NCBI GenBank assembly: GCA_030737835.1
Contig: CM060856.1
Coordinates: 558,001-622,000, forward strand
DNA: 64,000 nucleotides
From: Acorus gramineus
Taxonomy: Eukaryota > Streptophyta > Magnoliopsida > Acorales > Acoraceae
Direction: 5' to 3'
Below are positions 1 through 11,610 of the stretch, piece by piece. How positions within the stretch are numbered: position 1 is the stretch's first letter; every line of letters begins with the position of its first letter. Below the pieces are notes generated by a model. The model was not told the origin of the DNA, searched no databases, and saw only the letters and a list, made by a program, of their open reading frames with translations. The position numbers and the translations under genes are program-made.

Positions 1-759
1 TTCAGCTGCATTTTCACTTCAATGCAACACTTATACATATTTATCTTCAAAATTCCATCACTGATGGGTATGTATCTATTTCTGTAAACTTTATTGTATA
101 ATTTGTAATTGAGTACACGAAAACTGTAATTTAAATCTATTTCAAATTCATGAATATTTTTCACATTAGATTTTATACGCTTGCTTAGGTATTGTAACTT
201 CTATTGTCATGCCTTGCGTATTAGAGATTCAAGAATCAGTGAAACATCAATAAAATTCAAACTACATGTGTACTTCATGACATTATAAGAACCACACATA
301 CCTATGTTTTTGCTTAGGGCAGTCCATTTCAAATTTTGTGTTCCAATATGCAATATGAAGACGTTTGATGCTCTTGACAAAGTACTTCTTGATTCATTTT
401 ACCCAATCAAATACACCTTTCTTATAATGAACCAGGGATAATGAGTTGTAGGAGTGGAAGGATTCGTCCATAAGGTCCAACACCAACAAGTGCAAATGAT
501 GATCATTATTGAGGACCATAAATTATATGTCCACTTTAGTATTATTATCATCCATACACTCACTCATGTACTGAGACATCACAATCATTTGATTTTCCTC
601 CGGAGTTTGCATAGAGTGGCTCTAAAATTTGAGGATCAAGAATACAACCAATGATAAATATGCAAATTATGCGTACAAAATTGAACAATTGTCACACAAA
701 GTATTTATATTTATAATTATATGAATTCAATATGTAACTGATGAATCTATATTTGTAAC

Positions 760-935
760 TAATGAAAATATATCTGTAAATAAATATATTGTTTATGTAA
801 CTACATTTTTTTTCTTCTGTATCTACATATTTTGTCTTTGTAAGTACATATATTGTTTATGTAACTATATATTGTTAGTGTAAGTAAATGGAATGATTCC
901 GTAAGTACATATATTATTTCCGTAAGACAAACATC
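760..935. repeat. Imperfect tandem GTAAGTACATATATT-type repeats
   Basis: Short degenerate units of the form G-T-A-A-(G/C)-T-A-C-A-T-A-T-A-T-T recur about every 25-35 bases. Clusters like this are common in the subterminal regions of plant DNA transposons, where transposase can bind. Their place inside the probable MULE fits that, but function is inference. Confidence 0.45.
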
Positions 936-1136
936 TAATTGCACTAAAATAAATTTTCTGTGCAAAATGATTCCCAAACAAGCAGGCCATGTCGACTTCG
1001 GTTCTCAATGATCCTCACCTCTAGTAAGTCGAAGAATGCATCGATGAGGTACCCCTTAGTCATTCCCCTATCAAAAAAACATGTTGTGGATGTGAATCCT
1101 GATGACATTTGTGTTTTTGTGCGTTCTCAACACTAC

Positions 1137-1685
1137 TTAATATGTGATGGAAGAATTTAGGAATCTTTCAATATGCAATTTGTCATCTTTCAACAACAAA
1201 TCATGTCCAACATAATCTCTTCTGACTTCAATAAACCCAACCTTTCCAAGTCCAACAAAATCACTATCCTTCAAAGAATCATCATCAATATTGTACATGG
1301 TGGGGGTTTGATTCACTATGCAGTTGACAAAACACAAATACAACACATATTATTACAAATTGACAAATCAAAGCATATACAAGTATGTAATATACATGAA
1401 TATGAACTACATTTATAAAAATATTATACCAAAATACAAAAGGTATATATATGATTACAAAAATTAACATGTAATGTACAATCATCCCACGTGGCCTCTA
1501 GATCCTCCATGTATCTGACCAAGTTGGAGGGACATGCGTACCCTTTGTTGGATAGCAGTAAAGTGGAACACGTGTGGAGTATCAAGATTTGCACAAAGTC
1601 TTCGATGTCTTCCCCCTCCTTCGACGAAAAGAGCTCTTTCAGCTTCGACCGAGTTATATAATTCTCTAGCACACAATGAATAAAA

Positions 1686-1741
<56 letters not shown>

Positions 1742-1777
1742 CACTAATGACATTACAAAATTTATATAAGTGAACAA
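1137..1777 (-). pseudogene. Degraded transposon-associated coding remnant (MULE/Ulp1-type accessory domain?)
   Basis: Two short - strand stretches look coding. One (about 1490-1680) reads as an acidic segment followed by EDFVQILILHTCSTLLL and then CPSNLVRYMEDLEA. That pattern recalls the plant domain often found in proteins carried by Ulp1-containing MULEs. The other (1137-1346) has a DDDSLKDSDFVGLGKVGF stretch that faintly resembles the PB1-like N-terminal domain of MULE transposases. Neither has a credible start, a full-length frame or intact flanks, and a (CA)n(TA)n tract interrupts the first. Both assignments come from remembered family patterns without alignment; a profile search would decide. 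Confidence 0.3.
1688..1741. repeat. Compound microsatellite (CA)n(TA)n
   Basis: About 32 bases of alternating AC are followed directly by about 20 bases of alternating TA. This is the likely cause of the Cys-Val and Tyr-Ile runs in the overlapping - strand frame, which are therefore not real protein. Confidence 0.95.
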
Positions 1778-3055
1778 CTATAAATTGTAAACCAATCACT
1801 TATATAAGTGAAGACTTACAAAAAATAAACTAAGGTGTATGAACACTAAACAAGAAAGTATATTAGTTGCCCTCTTTTATAATTTTTATAAGTCATTCTC
1901 CAATAACTTATACTCAGAATATGAATAATTACATAAACTTGTTAAATATAGAAACACATAAAGGAATATAAGAGTTATAGACACGAGAAAATATGGAGTG
2001 ATTGACAAATTATTTAAAAATGGTTCAAGTGGTATTGAAAAATTATTTAAATAACTATATCCACCTCCTTTGTATATATATATAGGAAATTAGTTCACAA
2101 AAATCTAATAATGCTCTTGCAATGAATGAATAACTATTTACATATTTGAAAAACATTACAGAAATAGAATAACTACTAACAGAATAGTACAAACCGACCA
2201 ATTACATAATACTACTATAAATGAACAGCTACAAAAAGGAAACTACACTTATACACAATTTATATTCACTTGAAAAGTTTAATAGTTGTCATCTCCTAAA
2301 GAATTTCTAAATTATACAATCAAAATAGGAGTACTTACACTGAACAGGAAAGTAAGGAGTGATTGACAAATTATTTACACTGAAAAATTATTTAAATAAT
2401 CATATTCAAAGATATATCCATGATATTAGTACACAGAAATCTAATCATCATATACAATGAATAATGAGCTACAGATTTATAATAACACATTACAGAAATT
2501 GCAAAGACACTTACAGAATGTGACAAACCACTTACACAATAATACTACAAATGAACAACTATAGAAAGAAAACGCAACGGAGAAGGTGGTCGGAGAGGTG
2601 CGACAGAGAAGATGTTCAGAGAGGTGCAACGAAGCAGTGTAGTCGCCAGAGAGGAAAAGATGGAGGTCACTGATTGTGGGTGTTAGGTTTCAATGAAGGG
2701 ATGAGAGGGTTTTATAGTATGAAAGAGTGAGACGCTTCCGCTTACGAAGGAGCGGTTTTGTAACCACAGTGTCCACCAGAAAACAAGGGGACGCCAAAGG
2801 GAAAGTTGCCGAATCGATTTGGTGCTTTAGGGGGGAAGGTGAGAGGTTTTGGGGGGAGTTTAGTTGATTTGGGGGGAGAAATGGGAGAGTAGGGTAGAAG
2901 TGGAAGGAAAATATGAGTTGACTGTGAGGTGGCAACAGCAAGGGCACAGAAAAAAGGGGACAAAAAAGCAGGGGCAATTTTTTTTTTCTCAAGTCAAGGG
3001 AGATGGAAAAAATGGAGGGTTTGGTCAAGGGGTATTTGGACAATTCCCCCAAAAA

Positions 3056-3702
3056 TTTTAACACCTTTTGATCAACTGTTTTGGAAAAGCTCTGTACAAT
3101 AACAAGACTATCCAAGTGATTTGTCAGAGCATTCTCACAACCGTCTATCATTTATGGGTGTAGTGGGTGTAGTGCATTGCGAGACAGTTTAGGGGAAATG
3201 AGTCACAAAAATAGCATCACAGGCAAAAATTAAAGAAAATATTAACAACATGTTTTAATTTTTTTAAAATAATAAATACTGTCTAATAAGATATATGTTT
3301 TAATAAAAAAATGTTTATGCTACATTTTAAATTTATTAAACTCATTTTTAACAAATGTAATTTTTTTTTATAGAATTGAGGTATATATTATCTCACAGGT
3401 GGGAAGGTTAATGGGGTATATAAAATTGTCCATGGGCTGTTCATAGGACTGCTTGTAACAACTCTTTAAAAAATTAAAGCTAGCATATCTACGTGCTTCC
3501 AATTGATAAAATTCAATGCTCTCGTCTCATGTAACTCATGTACCAGGTCCATGGTTTCTTGTAACTCGTGTACCAATGCAAGGATCTAGACTAAGGGTGT
3601 GTTTGTGCGCAATCACAGAGGGAAAATGGAGAAAAGTGAATGAATGTTGGTAAAAAAGAAAGTGATGAAAGAGAAAAGATTTTTCCTTTGACCAGTTTAT
3701 AT
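3056..3702. other. AT-rich intergenic spacer, no gene seen
   Basis: I see no coding frame, RNA gene or bounded repeat. The stretch separates the probable MULE end from the 42-bp tandem array. It includes a GGGTGTGTTTG string near 3596, a common start of plant MITEs. A loosely inverted counterpart lies near 5480-5590, but I could not define an element between them. Confidence 0.5.
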
Positions 3703-3832
3703 GCTGTTTGTGCCTGTAATAGGAAGTGATAGAAAATAAAAACTGTTGTTTGTGCCTGTAATGGAAAATGACGGAAAATAAAAACTGTTATTTGTGCATG
3801 TAATGAAAAATGATAGAAAATAAAAATGTATT
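3703..3832. repeat. Three tandem copies of a 42-bp unit
   Basis: The marker string TGCCTGTAAT (third copy TGCATGTAAT) recurs at 3711, 3753 and 3795, exactly 42 bases apart. Each copy continues into a GATAGAAAATAAAAA-type stretch. Units differ at several positions, so the array is not recent. Confidence 0.85.
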
Positions 3833-3979
3833 ATCCGTGTTTTCAAGAAAGTGATACAAAATGAAAAAAACATATATTTTGACAATTAATTTAAACATAA
3901 TATAAAAGTAACATTAAGTTATTTACCAACATTTTTTAATAAATAAAGCTTTAAAAGAGGAACCAATACAATTTTTTTT

Positions 3980-4881
3980 GGGTTAATTGTCCAAATAGAC
4001 ATGCAGCCAACCCACAATATTTCCTAAGTCCCCACCTTTTGAAATTTTTTTTACCCCTGCAGCAAACACCTAATTTTTTTTCTACCCTCATCCCTTTAAT
4101 TCCCCCAGCCCCACAATACTGCAGTTTTCCCCCTGTATGTGCATATATGTTTTCTGTAACTTTTGGAACACAAAATATAATTTCTGTAAATATTATCTAT
4201 AAGTGCATTATTATGCATATCATGTAAAAATTTTAACTTGCAAAACAATAGAGAAACATACGTTAATGCATAATACCTACAAATATTTTATCACAATAAA
4301 TACATCGAAGCACTTGAATTCATCTAATGTTTGCATTCCGATGTTCTTTTCCTACCCTAATGAACTAAGATGTTGTATTTAATCTGATCATCTTCATGTC
4401 ATTTTGGTTGAAATCAAATCTATTGTTACACATTCGAATTAGCAAGCGGACATCATTAGGAAGAAAACGCAGTTCAAACTATACTAGAGATGCAATAATT
4501 AATCAAACACTCAAATAAATCAAACACCAACAAGTGTGTACTTCAAGACAATATAAGAACCACATATATATTAATGTTATGCATTAATGTATGTATCTCC
4601 AGTGTTTTACAAGTTATCATTTTTACATGACATAATAATGCATTTACAGATTTTACATTTTGTGTTCTTCAAGTTACAGGAAATATATATGCACTTACAA
4701 TGGGGAAACTGCGATTTTGTAGGGCAGGGGAATTAAATGGATGAGGGTAGAAAAAAAATTAGGTGTTTGCTGCAAAGGTAAATTTTTTTTTTTCAAAAGG
4801 TGGGGGGAGGTGGGGGGGGGGGGGGGGGGGGGCACATGAAATATTGTGGGTTGGCTGCAGGGGTATTTGGGCAATTCACCC
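3980..4881. mobile_element. Mutator-type foldback element (MITE) with about 270-bp terminal inverted repeats
   Basis: The left end (GGGTTAATTGTCCAAATA) and right end (TATTTGGGCAATTCACCC) are inverted copies. Matching continues inward for about 270 bp on each side, through CAGCCAACCCACAATATTT, AGCAAACACCTAATTTTTTT and CTGTAACTT blocks. The unpaired interior is about 350 bp. Flanks read AATTTTTTTT on the left (3970-3979) and AATTTTTTT on the right (4882-4890), a 9-bp target duplication blurred by one T. Long inverted repeats with a 9-bp duplication are the signature of MULEs. No transposase is encoded, so it is non-autonomous. Confidence 0.85.
4812..4832. repeat. Uninterrupted run of 21 G
   Basis: The G run sits in the right inverted repeat, where the left arm has no equivalent C run. 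It may be local expansion or an assembly artefact. It can form a G-quadruplex and its exact length should not be trusted. Confidence 0.9.
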
Positions 4882-4890
4882 AATTTTTTT

Positions 4891-6413
4891 AATAAATTTC
4901 AAATCTAAGAAATCTTTAACTAGATATCTACTGTGGTAGAAAGTATTTATGTTTATAGGGAATTTATGAAGGATTCTGAACTATAGTAAAATGATTATAT
5001 GCTACAATGCTACTGACCAAAAAAACTGAGAAATAAACAAATTTTTGATGTTTTTTCTGACAATTAAATCCAGTCGACATGATTTGTTCCCATATCTAAA
5101 ATTAAATAGATATTATTATCTTGAGAAAAATTCACTTTACAATGTATTTTTGAGATTTCAAGCCATAAAGGTTTTAGTTTTTTAAAAGCTACCACAAACT
5201 TGAGACTTATATCTGGAAACCACTTTTTTTAAATTTAAATATTAAGATTTTCAAAAGATTGAGGGCTTTCATTTTTTTTAGATGTATTTTTTTCCTTTTT
5301 AACAAAATTTGGAAATCATCTTACTGCAAAAGAAAAAAAGAAAAAAAAAACTCTTATTGGGGGTAGGTAGAAAAAACATATTTTGATTGCAGGGATGAAT
5401 TGAAAAAGTTCTCAATCTAAGATTTCAAATAAACCACAAAAATGAATATAAAATCACATATTTTCTTACTTTTCTCCACTTTCACTCACTTTTCCTCTGG
5501 GAGGGGGGAATTTTTTTCCCCGAATTCTAATAAGATAAAATAGCAAATGGAAAGTGAGGGAAAAATTTTTCCCTGTGTTTGTGTGGCACAAACACCTGGC
5601 TTGTAAGTGGTTAAAGAGAAAAATTTTACTTTCCCTCATTTTCATAAATTTTTTATTTGACCATTCAAAAATCTACTCTTTGTGTTAAACAATAGAAAGA
5701 AATTTTTTTTTTTTTTATCATTTTTCTTCTCCTATTTTATCTTATTAAAAAAAGTTAGAAAATTTTTTCCTTCTTTATAAGTGAAAATTTGGGAGAAAAT
5801 AATGGAAATTTTTTTTTACCACATGCACAACACCATGAAAATTGGTCAAAGAGAAATTTTTTTTCTTTCCACCACTTTCCCCTTAATCTAATTCCTTCAG
5901 TTTCTTTGACTTTGGCTTCAATGTTGTGCACAAACAAAGAGTATCGCTCACAATGGGCACTTGAGGAGCCAACTACTTGAGATTCCTGTAATGGAGAGTC
6001 TCAATCGACAAACACCACTTTTGTGTGTACTCGATGGCAAAGGCGATGTGGGAAAATTGTTGCACAAAGAGTCAAGTTTTGAAGGCAACCCGGACAACTT
6101 AAAGCAGCTATGGAGCGAGGGGAAAAGACTCAAGCTTGCATTAGAGCCACCACAGTTGTGATAGGGTGATAGTAGTAAAAAAGCTAAAATTTCTTAAATA
6201 ATCTTGGTTGCGGCAGTTGTGTGGGCAATTTGACTAACACAACCAAATAGTATTCAAAGGGGCCACATCCATTTTAAAAAAATACCTGGAGACAATGGTG
6301 AGATTTATTATTGAGTGGAGTATGTACATTGCCCATGGAGGAGAGTGAGCTCTGCGAATGACTTGTGGTTGTAGTAGCTTCTGGAACAACTTGGGATGGG
6401 GGCGGCGCTTGCG
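4891..6413. other. AT-rich intergenic region, no gene recognised
   Basis: The region holds many poly-T and poly-A tracts and small degenerate inverted motifs (for example around 5470-5600 and 5620-5880, with AAATTTTT and TTTCCCTC strings). These look like decayed MITE material. A 56-residue frame at 5991-6161 has more balanced composition than its surroundings, but I recognise no domain and it has no supporting context. Confidence 0.5.
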
Positions 6414-6422
6414 TATTTTTTA

Positions 6423-7751
6423 GGAAAATTTCAAAAATAACCCTCACAAAAAAGACATTTTCACTTTTGACCTTAGAGTCAGTTTTTTTACAAAACTAAC
6501 TATGAGGTCTGTTTTTGACCCAGTCAACGCGTCATGTTGACGCGTTGACCGATCTAAAAAATATCACAACAGAGTCGTGATTGTGTATCACGTCTCCCGT
6601 CTCCATGGACCCCCGCGCACAACCCGCAACATGCAGAGGCGCTGCACGGGTGCATATCTCCCCTCGAAGACGTGATTATGTATCACGTCTCCAAAGGCTT
6701 GCTTTTTTTTTTCATAAGTTTTGGTTTACGTGCATGGGTTTATTTTTTATTTTTATTTTTAATGATGTGTGCATGGGTTTTGTTTGCATGAATGGTTTTT
6801 TTTTTTTTCATTTTAAATTTGGATAATTAAAAATAAGTTTTTATTTGTTATCTAGTTATAGAGTCGACATATTTAAAAATAATTGTTAAATTGATTTTAT
6901 TTATGTAAAAGCATATTTTTACATAATCAGTTTCAAACGTAAGTTTTTATATTTTAGTTGTTTGTTTCAAATTTTATTATTTATATAGTAAGATTAAAAA
7001 AAAATTTCATCATGTAAAAGAATTAAAAGAAAAGATTAATTTTTTTATGAATACATATATGCAATTTATATCTCATTTCCAACCCCACAATTCCAATCTA
7101 TATGTGTTTTAAATTTTTTTAAAATAATATACCTCATCTATTTAAGTACATATTTTTATAAAAATGCAGCATATAATCCAATAATTGCATATATGTATTT
7201 ATAAAAATACTAAGCCTTTTTTTAAAAAAAATTTCTTCTACATGAGGAATTTTTTTTATTATTACTAGATAACAAATAAAAACTTGTTTTTAATTATCCA
7301 AATTTAAAATAAAGAAGAAGAAAAAAATACTATTCATACAAACAAAATCCATGCAAATATCAGTAAAAAAAAATAATGCAAACCCAAACCTATGCAACAT
7401 AAACCAAAATCCATGCAAAAAAAAAAAAAAGAAGAAAACAAAACAAAACGTGGAAACCTTTGGAGACGTGATTAAGCATGACGCTTAATCATGGAGACGT
7501 GATGCTTAATCACGTCTCCGAGGGGAGACACATTCCCGTGTGTTTTTTTGCGCACGGTGCGCGCAGAGTCGGTGTGGACGTGATTCACAATCACGTCTCT
7601 ACCGTGACATTTTTTGTACCGATCAGCGTGTCACGTGGACACGTTGATCAGGTCAAAACAGGCCCCAAGATCAGTTTTGCAAATAAATTGACTGGGGTCA
7701 AAAGTGAAAATGTTTTTTTTTTTTTAAGGGGGTTATTTTTAAAAATTTCCC
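6423..7751. mobile_element. Mutator-type foldback element with exact 9-bp target duplication
   Basis: Termini are GGAAAATTTCAAAAATAACC on the left and its near inverse, ending AAAAATTTCCC, on the right. Inverted matching extends about 430 bp inward on both sides, through CACTTTTGACC, GACGTGATT...CACGTCTCC and ATAACAAATAAAAAC blocks. TATTTTTTA flanks both ends exactly (6414-6422 and 7752-7760), the 9-bp duplication expected of Mutator elements. Inside each arm are several short palindromes of the GACGTGAT/ATCACGTC type. No transposase is present; the overlapping short frames are shadows of the repeat. Confidence 0.92.
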
Positions 7752-7760
7752 TATTTTTTA

Positions 7761-7909
7761 TTTACTTATGATTGTTTGTTTATATCTGGACTTGTGTCTC
7801 AATTTATTTAATGAATCGTGGTAAAAAAAAATGTGGGAGAATTGTTTATATGTCTATCATTTATGTAAAACAAAATTCACTCCTCTCTTTAGACCAACCC
7901 TCAGTTGAG
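7761..7909. other. Short AT-rich spacer
   Basis: Nothing identifiable lies between the Mutator foldback element and the LINE RNase H remnant. Confidence 0.5.
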
Positions 7910-8232
7910 GAAATCCAACTCGGATGGGTCCTTATCAAAGGAGGGGAGGATCAGAGCAGTTCTATGTAACAGTGAAGGTGAATTTTTTGTGGGTGCGTGC
8001 GACTGGAATAGATCTGTGGCAAGCGTTGAACTGGCTCTACGGAGATAAAGGAAAACAAAGTTTATCTCGAATTGGACTCAGCCATTGTGAAGGCTTGGTT
8101 GCTAAGAAAGGGCTCTCAGCCATGGACAACTCTATATATCATCTTCACTGCCAGGAGGATTGGAAATTCACACACGTACATATAGTTAAGCCAATGCGCC
8201 TGCTGACAAACTAGCAGCAATGAAACAAAGCA
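7910..8232 (+). pseudogene. LINE-type RNase H domain remnant (frameshifted)
   Basis: Read across frames, this segment follows the plant LINE RNase H (RVT_3) pattern. It has KSNSDGSL at 7911-7934, matching the first-Asp motif normally LNTDGS. Next comes RIRAVLCNSEGEFFVGA, then a stop and frame change near 8045. LELDSAIVKAWLL follows, corresponding to the E-x-D-S motif, and an ANAPADKLAAM tail near 8190-8220 corresponds to the usual REAN-x-x-AD-x-LA. Frameshifts and at least one stop make it a fossil. No poly(A) tail or target duplication was found, so it may be part of a larger decayed element. The second-Asp ELDSA block is the strongest evidence. Confidence 0.65.
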
Positions 8233-8922
8233 AAGGAACAATAGTAATTATTGACTGATGCAGCATAGAGATACGCTTTTCGGCTGACCCATGCGAGATC
8301 TATAGGCTTTAACGACGTTGTTGATTTGTGAAATACCAGGACGATGAGCTTCACCAAATTTGTTGATTTCTAAGAATACCGAGAAAATAAAATTCTATTA
8401 ACCAAATCTTATTTTTAATTTTGTGATTATAATGTTTATTTATAGAACAGAGAATCGTAACAAACTATGATATCAACAAATCTCTAGATCTCTTAAATCC
8501 TAACTAAATTTAAGTAAATCCTAACTAAATCTAAATTTGAAATTAAATTAAAAAGTTCAAATGTAAATTTAAAATCATATTATGAAAATAGAAAAGAAAT
8601 CCTAACGAACTAAAAAATTATTAAAATTGTAAATCTATCATTATCATCCATTTGATAGTCCTAAATGTCGATTGAATGATCTATGATCGCACTTCATCAT
8701 TGACCCTTGCTGTCATCACCATAAGTTGCTTGCTCTTCAGAAGAGCAAAGAGGGAAATGTATTTGGTAGAACAAAGCAGACAACATAGCAATGCCTTTTG
8801 TTTACTAGAAAAATTGAATTTTCTTTTAGAGCCTTGTATAGGGCATATGAATTAACCATGTCATTTGACTTTGTTAAAACTTGCTTTGTAGAGGGGAGGC
8901 ATGAGAAGCTGGTTTTCTTATT
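8233..8922. other. AT-rich intergenic region, no gene seen
   Basis: It contains repeated ATCCTAACTAAAT-type motifs (about 8495-8540) but no coding frame or bounded element that I can support. Confidence 0.5.
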
Positions 8923-8930
8923 ACCCCAAC

Positions 8931-9367
8931 TAGGTGGTAAACAAGCTGAGCTTTGACTTGTTCAGTCTCAGTTTGGGATCGAGCTTAATTTCGTGTTCAA
9001 GCTCGACTCGTTTGACTCGTGAAAAACTCGATTGAAGCTCGGCTCGGGTTCGTTTAGCTAACAAAAAAATTTGTTTAGCATTTGAGAATTCATTTTTCAC
9101 AAATCACAACATCTTATATATGTGAAAATGGCATAAACTCTGGCTTAGGGTCAGCTCGAGCTCGGCTCGGATTTTTTGTTTCCTCTTTTCTATGTTAAAT
9201 AACGAGCTCGTATAGGCTCGGACTCGGCTCGGCTCAGCTCGTTTATAAATTGAGCTTTAAAAAATATTCAAGCTCTGCTCGTTTGTCTAATTGAACGAGT
9301 CTGAACGAGCTTTAACCGAGTCGAGTTCGAGCCAAGCCCGAGCTACTCGGCTCATTTACCACCCCTA
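8931..9367. mobile_element. hAT-type MITE, copy 1 of the GGTGGTAAAC family
   Basis: The left end TAGGTGGTAAACAAGCTGAG is mirrored by the right end CTCGGCTCATTTACCACCCCTA. The body is dense in GAGCTCG/CTCGGCTCG words, shared with the copies at 11776 and 12421. Flanks ACCCCAAC and ACCCCAGT are a decayed 8-bp duplication (6 of 8 match). An 8-bp duplication with TA(G)GG...CCCTA ends fits the hAT superfamily. It is non-coding and non-autonomous. Confidence 0.85.
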
Positions 9368-9375
9368 ACCCCAGT

Positions 9376-10960
9376 ATCATTGGTCTCAATAGAAACTGAA
9401 AATTGCTAACCTTCACTCCTATACAATATTTTTGATGGAAATGTAATTATACTCTTGAGTGCTGTTACACAGTTTTTATTCTAGCCCCACTTCTAGTCTT
9501 ATATGCGTCGATAGAAAATTATCATTGCTTATACTCACTTTAGCGATGTATATATTTCGATAATTTTTTCTCACATTTTCTGTAAATGCATCCATGCAAA
9601 TATTTCGAGTATATGCTTCATTTTTTATATACACATATACCTCATTCGATGAGATATACTATTTTTAAAAAATTCAAAACACTTATACGCTGAAAAATGG
9701 ACTGAATGTAACATTATCATTACTCATTACCCAATAAAAAAAACTAGTAAGTACTTTATACTAATTACCCATAAAAACCAGTAAGTTGTTTAGTGATGGC
9801 CTAGTAATCCAATAAATTGATCGAGGCCCATCAAGATAAACTAAGCCCATTGAAATATTTATTTGGATCACGCCCATGACATCATAAGGCCCATTAAAAT
9901 ATTCGTGTTAGGAAAATGTTCCCTAATTTCCATTTAACCTCTTAGATTCATTGTTCATCTAAGGGACAGGACTGTACGTAACATTATCCGTCATCTAATT
10001 GAGAGCCATTAAATGAACTAGGTCCACCATTCAACTAATCCCCACAAGACCATTCAATAGTGGACTGTTGAATGTTCCCTAGTTTTGTAAGGCCTTTTCA
10101 ATACCAAAAAACAGTCCCATGTCCTCTTTTCATTTCCAAACTTTCAAAAAGACAGATGATTGGTTAAATTAAGCATGTAGATTTTACTCTAATTAAATGG
10201 GTCTATACTATTCTATTTCATTATTTGAGAGTACATGTTTTCATTAAATGAAGTTTATATTTTTTAAAAAAATCAAAACACATGACATACCGGAAAAGTA
10301 ACGACGGTGGATTTTCTAAGTTGTTTTAGTATTTTAAATCCAAAATAATTGTTTAAATTCATTGTCAAGTAAGTTTTCAATTAACCATTTGTTCAAATGC
10401 TTCGGACTAATTTTTTTTAAATAGGTGGCTTATCTGGGCTAGGTGGCCATTAATGGTTTAGGCACATATATTAATATATGTTAGCACCCATTTTAGAAAA
10501 TCCATTGTCGAGTGAGTTTTATATTAACTTGGTGGTCCAGTGTAAAATTTAAACTCATTAATAAAGCTTCACATACCCACGATCTAGGACCCGAATGGCG
10601 ATGGTCCACGACCCAATAACCTACTAAATGTGAATTCGACCCACCTGGTCTTCTGTACCTGACAACCACCACAAATCCAAGTTAGTATTTGCATTTAATT
10701 GTTTGATCAAGGGATTATCAATTATTTATTTTCTAAATCCCAACAAGACACATATTAGATTTAGAGCTATCATTACTTGATTATCAAATCACAACAATAT
10801 ATATGAGATTTATTCACATTATTAATTGATCCACAAAATCCCAACAATATATGGATAATCAATGATTGATTATAAAATTATCTAAATATTATATATTTAA
10901 TATCCGAAATCAAGGATATCCTCCCCTCTCCATCGGATGAGTGGGAGGATCCACCATTGA
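9376..10960. other. Intergenic region, possible decayed LTR material
   Basis: No gene. Several stretches (around 9470-9725 and 10235-10320) share words such as TTTTTTAAAAAAATCAAAACAC, suggesting one or more decayed MITEs. Sequence around 9795-10080 (GGCCCATCAAGATAAACTAAGCC and similar) has the look of an LTR U3, but no boundary is visible. Confidence 0.35.
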
Positions 10961-11180
10961 TTTCAGGGCACCATTTCTCTCTATTGAGAGATGTGAAAAA
11001 CTCTATTTCATAACACCCTAAATCTTGTATTGACTGACTTGAGCGTTGAAGGGTCTTCTGCAGGTCACCCCTACCCTGTCCCTATGTCCAATGATGCTTG
11101 AGGAGGAGGATCGCTGGTAACCTAGCGGAACCCATTAGAAGAAGTGGAGTGGACATATTGTTTCGACCCGAATTCGATTC
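10961..11180 (+). repeat. Possible decayed LTR segment (TTGAGCGTTG motif)
   Basis: ATTGACTGACTTGAGCGTTG followed by AGGGTCTTCTGCAGGTCACC closely resembles a sequence (TGACTTGAGCGTCGGAGGG) I recall from the R/U5 part of many plant retrotransposon LTRs. No PBS, partner LTR or target duplication could be found. The call rests on that remembered motif only. Confidence 0.33.
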
Positions 11181-11610
11181 ATTATTTTTTGTCCCTCCAT
11201 CAAGTTTTCAACTAATTTATTGGTCATAATTTTAATTACTTGTTGGCTAAGTTTTTAATTGAATATGTTAGTTAATAATTTGAATTCAAATTCAAAATGA
11301 TATATTAAGCAAAAAGAGATTTGAAATGATTTTAATTCCAAATATGTTTTGAAATCTTAAAATTTAGGCATTTTCTTGTAAAAAATATCTAAATGTTTAA
11401 CCGCATTTTTGAAAATGAAGGAGTCAATTTTAGGACAAATATATTTCACAAGTAAAATTAGTTTTCAAATATATTTAAAACGAGCTAAGAATTACCTTAA
11501 TCAGGGTTACGATTAAAAAGTTATGAATTTTCTAAGATTATAGTGTAACATAAATTAGTCCAAAACTAGAGTAAAATGTTTTAAATGGTCGGTGGAGTTA
11601 ATTGAATTTT

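Larger units (their letters stand above)
1..3055 (-). mobile_element. Probable Mutator-like (MULE) element, right part, cut by the window edge
   Basis: The right end (about 3030-3055) reads as a GGGGTATTTGGACAATTC-type terminus. It is nearly the same as the right terminus of the well-bounded foldback element ending at 4881. Sequence at about 268-300 (a GTGTACTTCA...ATATAAGAACCACA block) is also shared with the interior of that element (about 4530-4560), so the two look like long and short members of one family. The strand is inferred from degraded coding-like segments read on the - strand. The left terminus lies outside the window, so no target duplication can be tested. The element is AT-rich with no intact transposase in view. 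Confidence 0.4.

Noticed and set aside
5991-6161. 56-residue frame with balanced composition
   Set aside because: No recognisable domain, no splice or promoter context, and too short to claim a gene.
7478-7771. 97-residue frame across the end of the Mutator foldback element
   Set aside because: It lies in an inverted-repeat arm and reads through poly-T; no domain.
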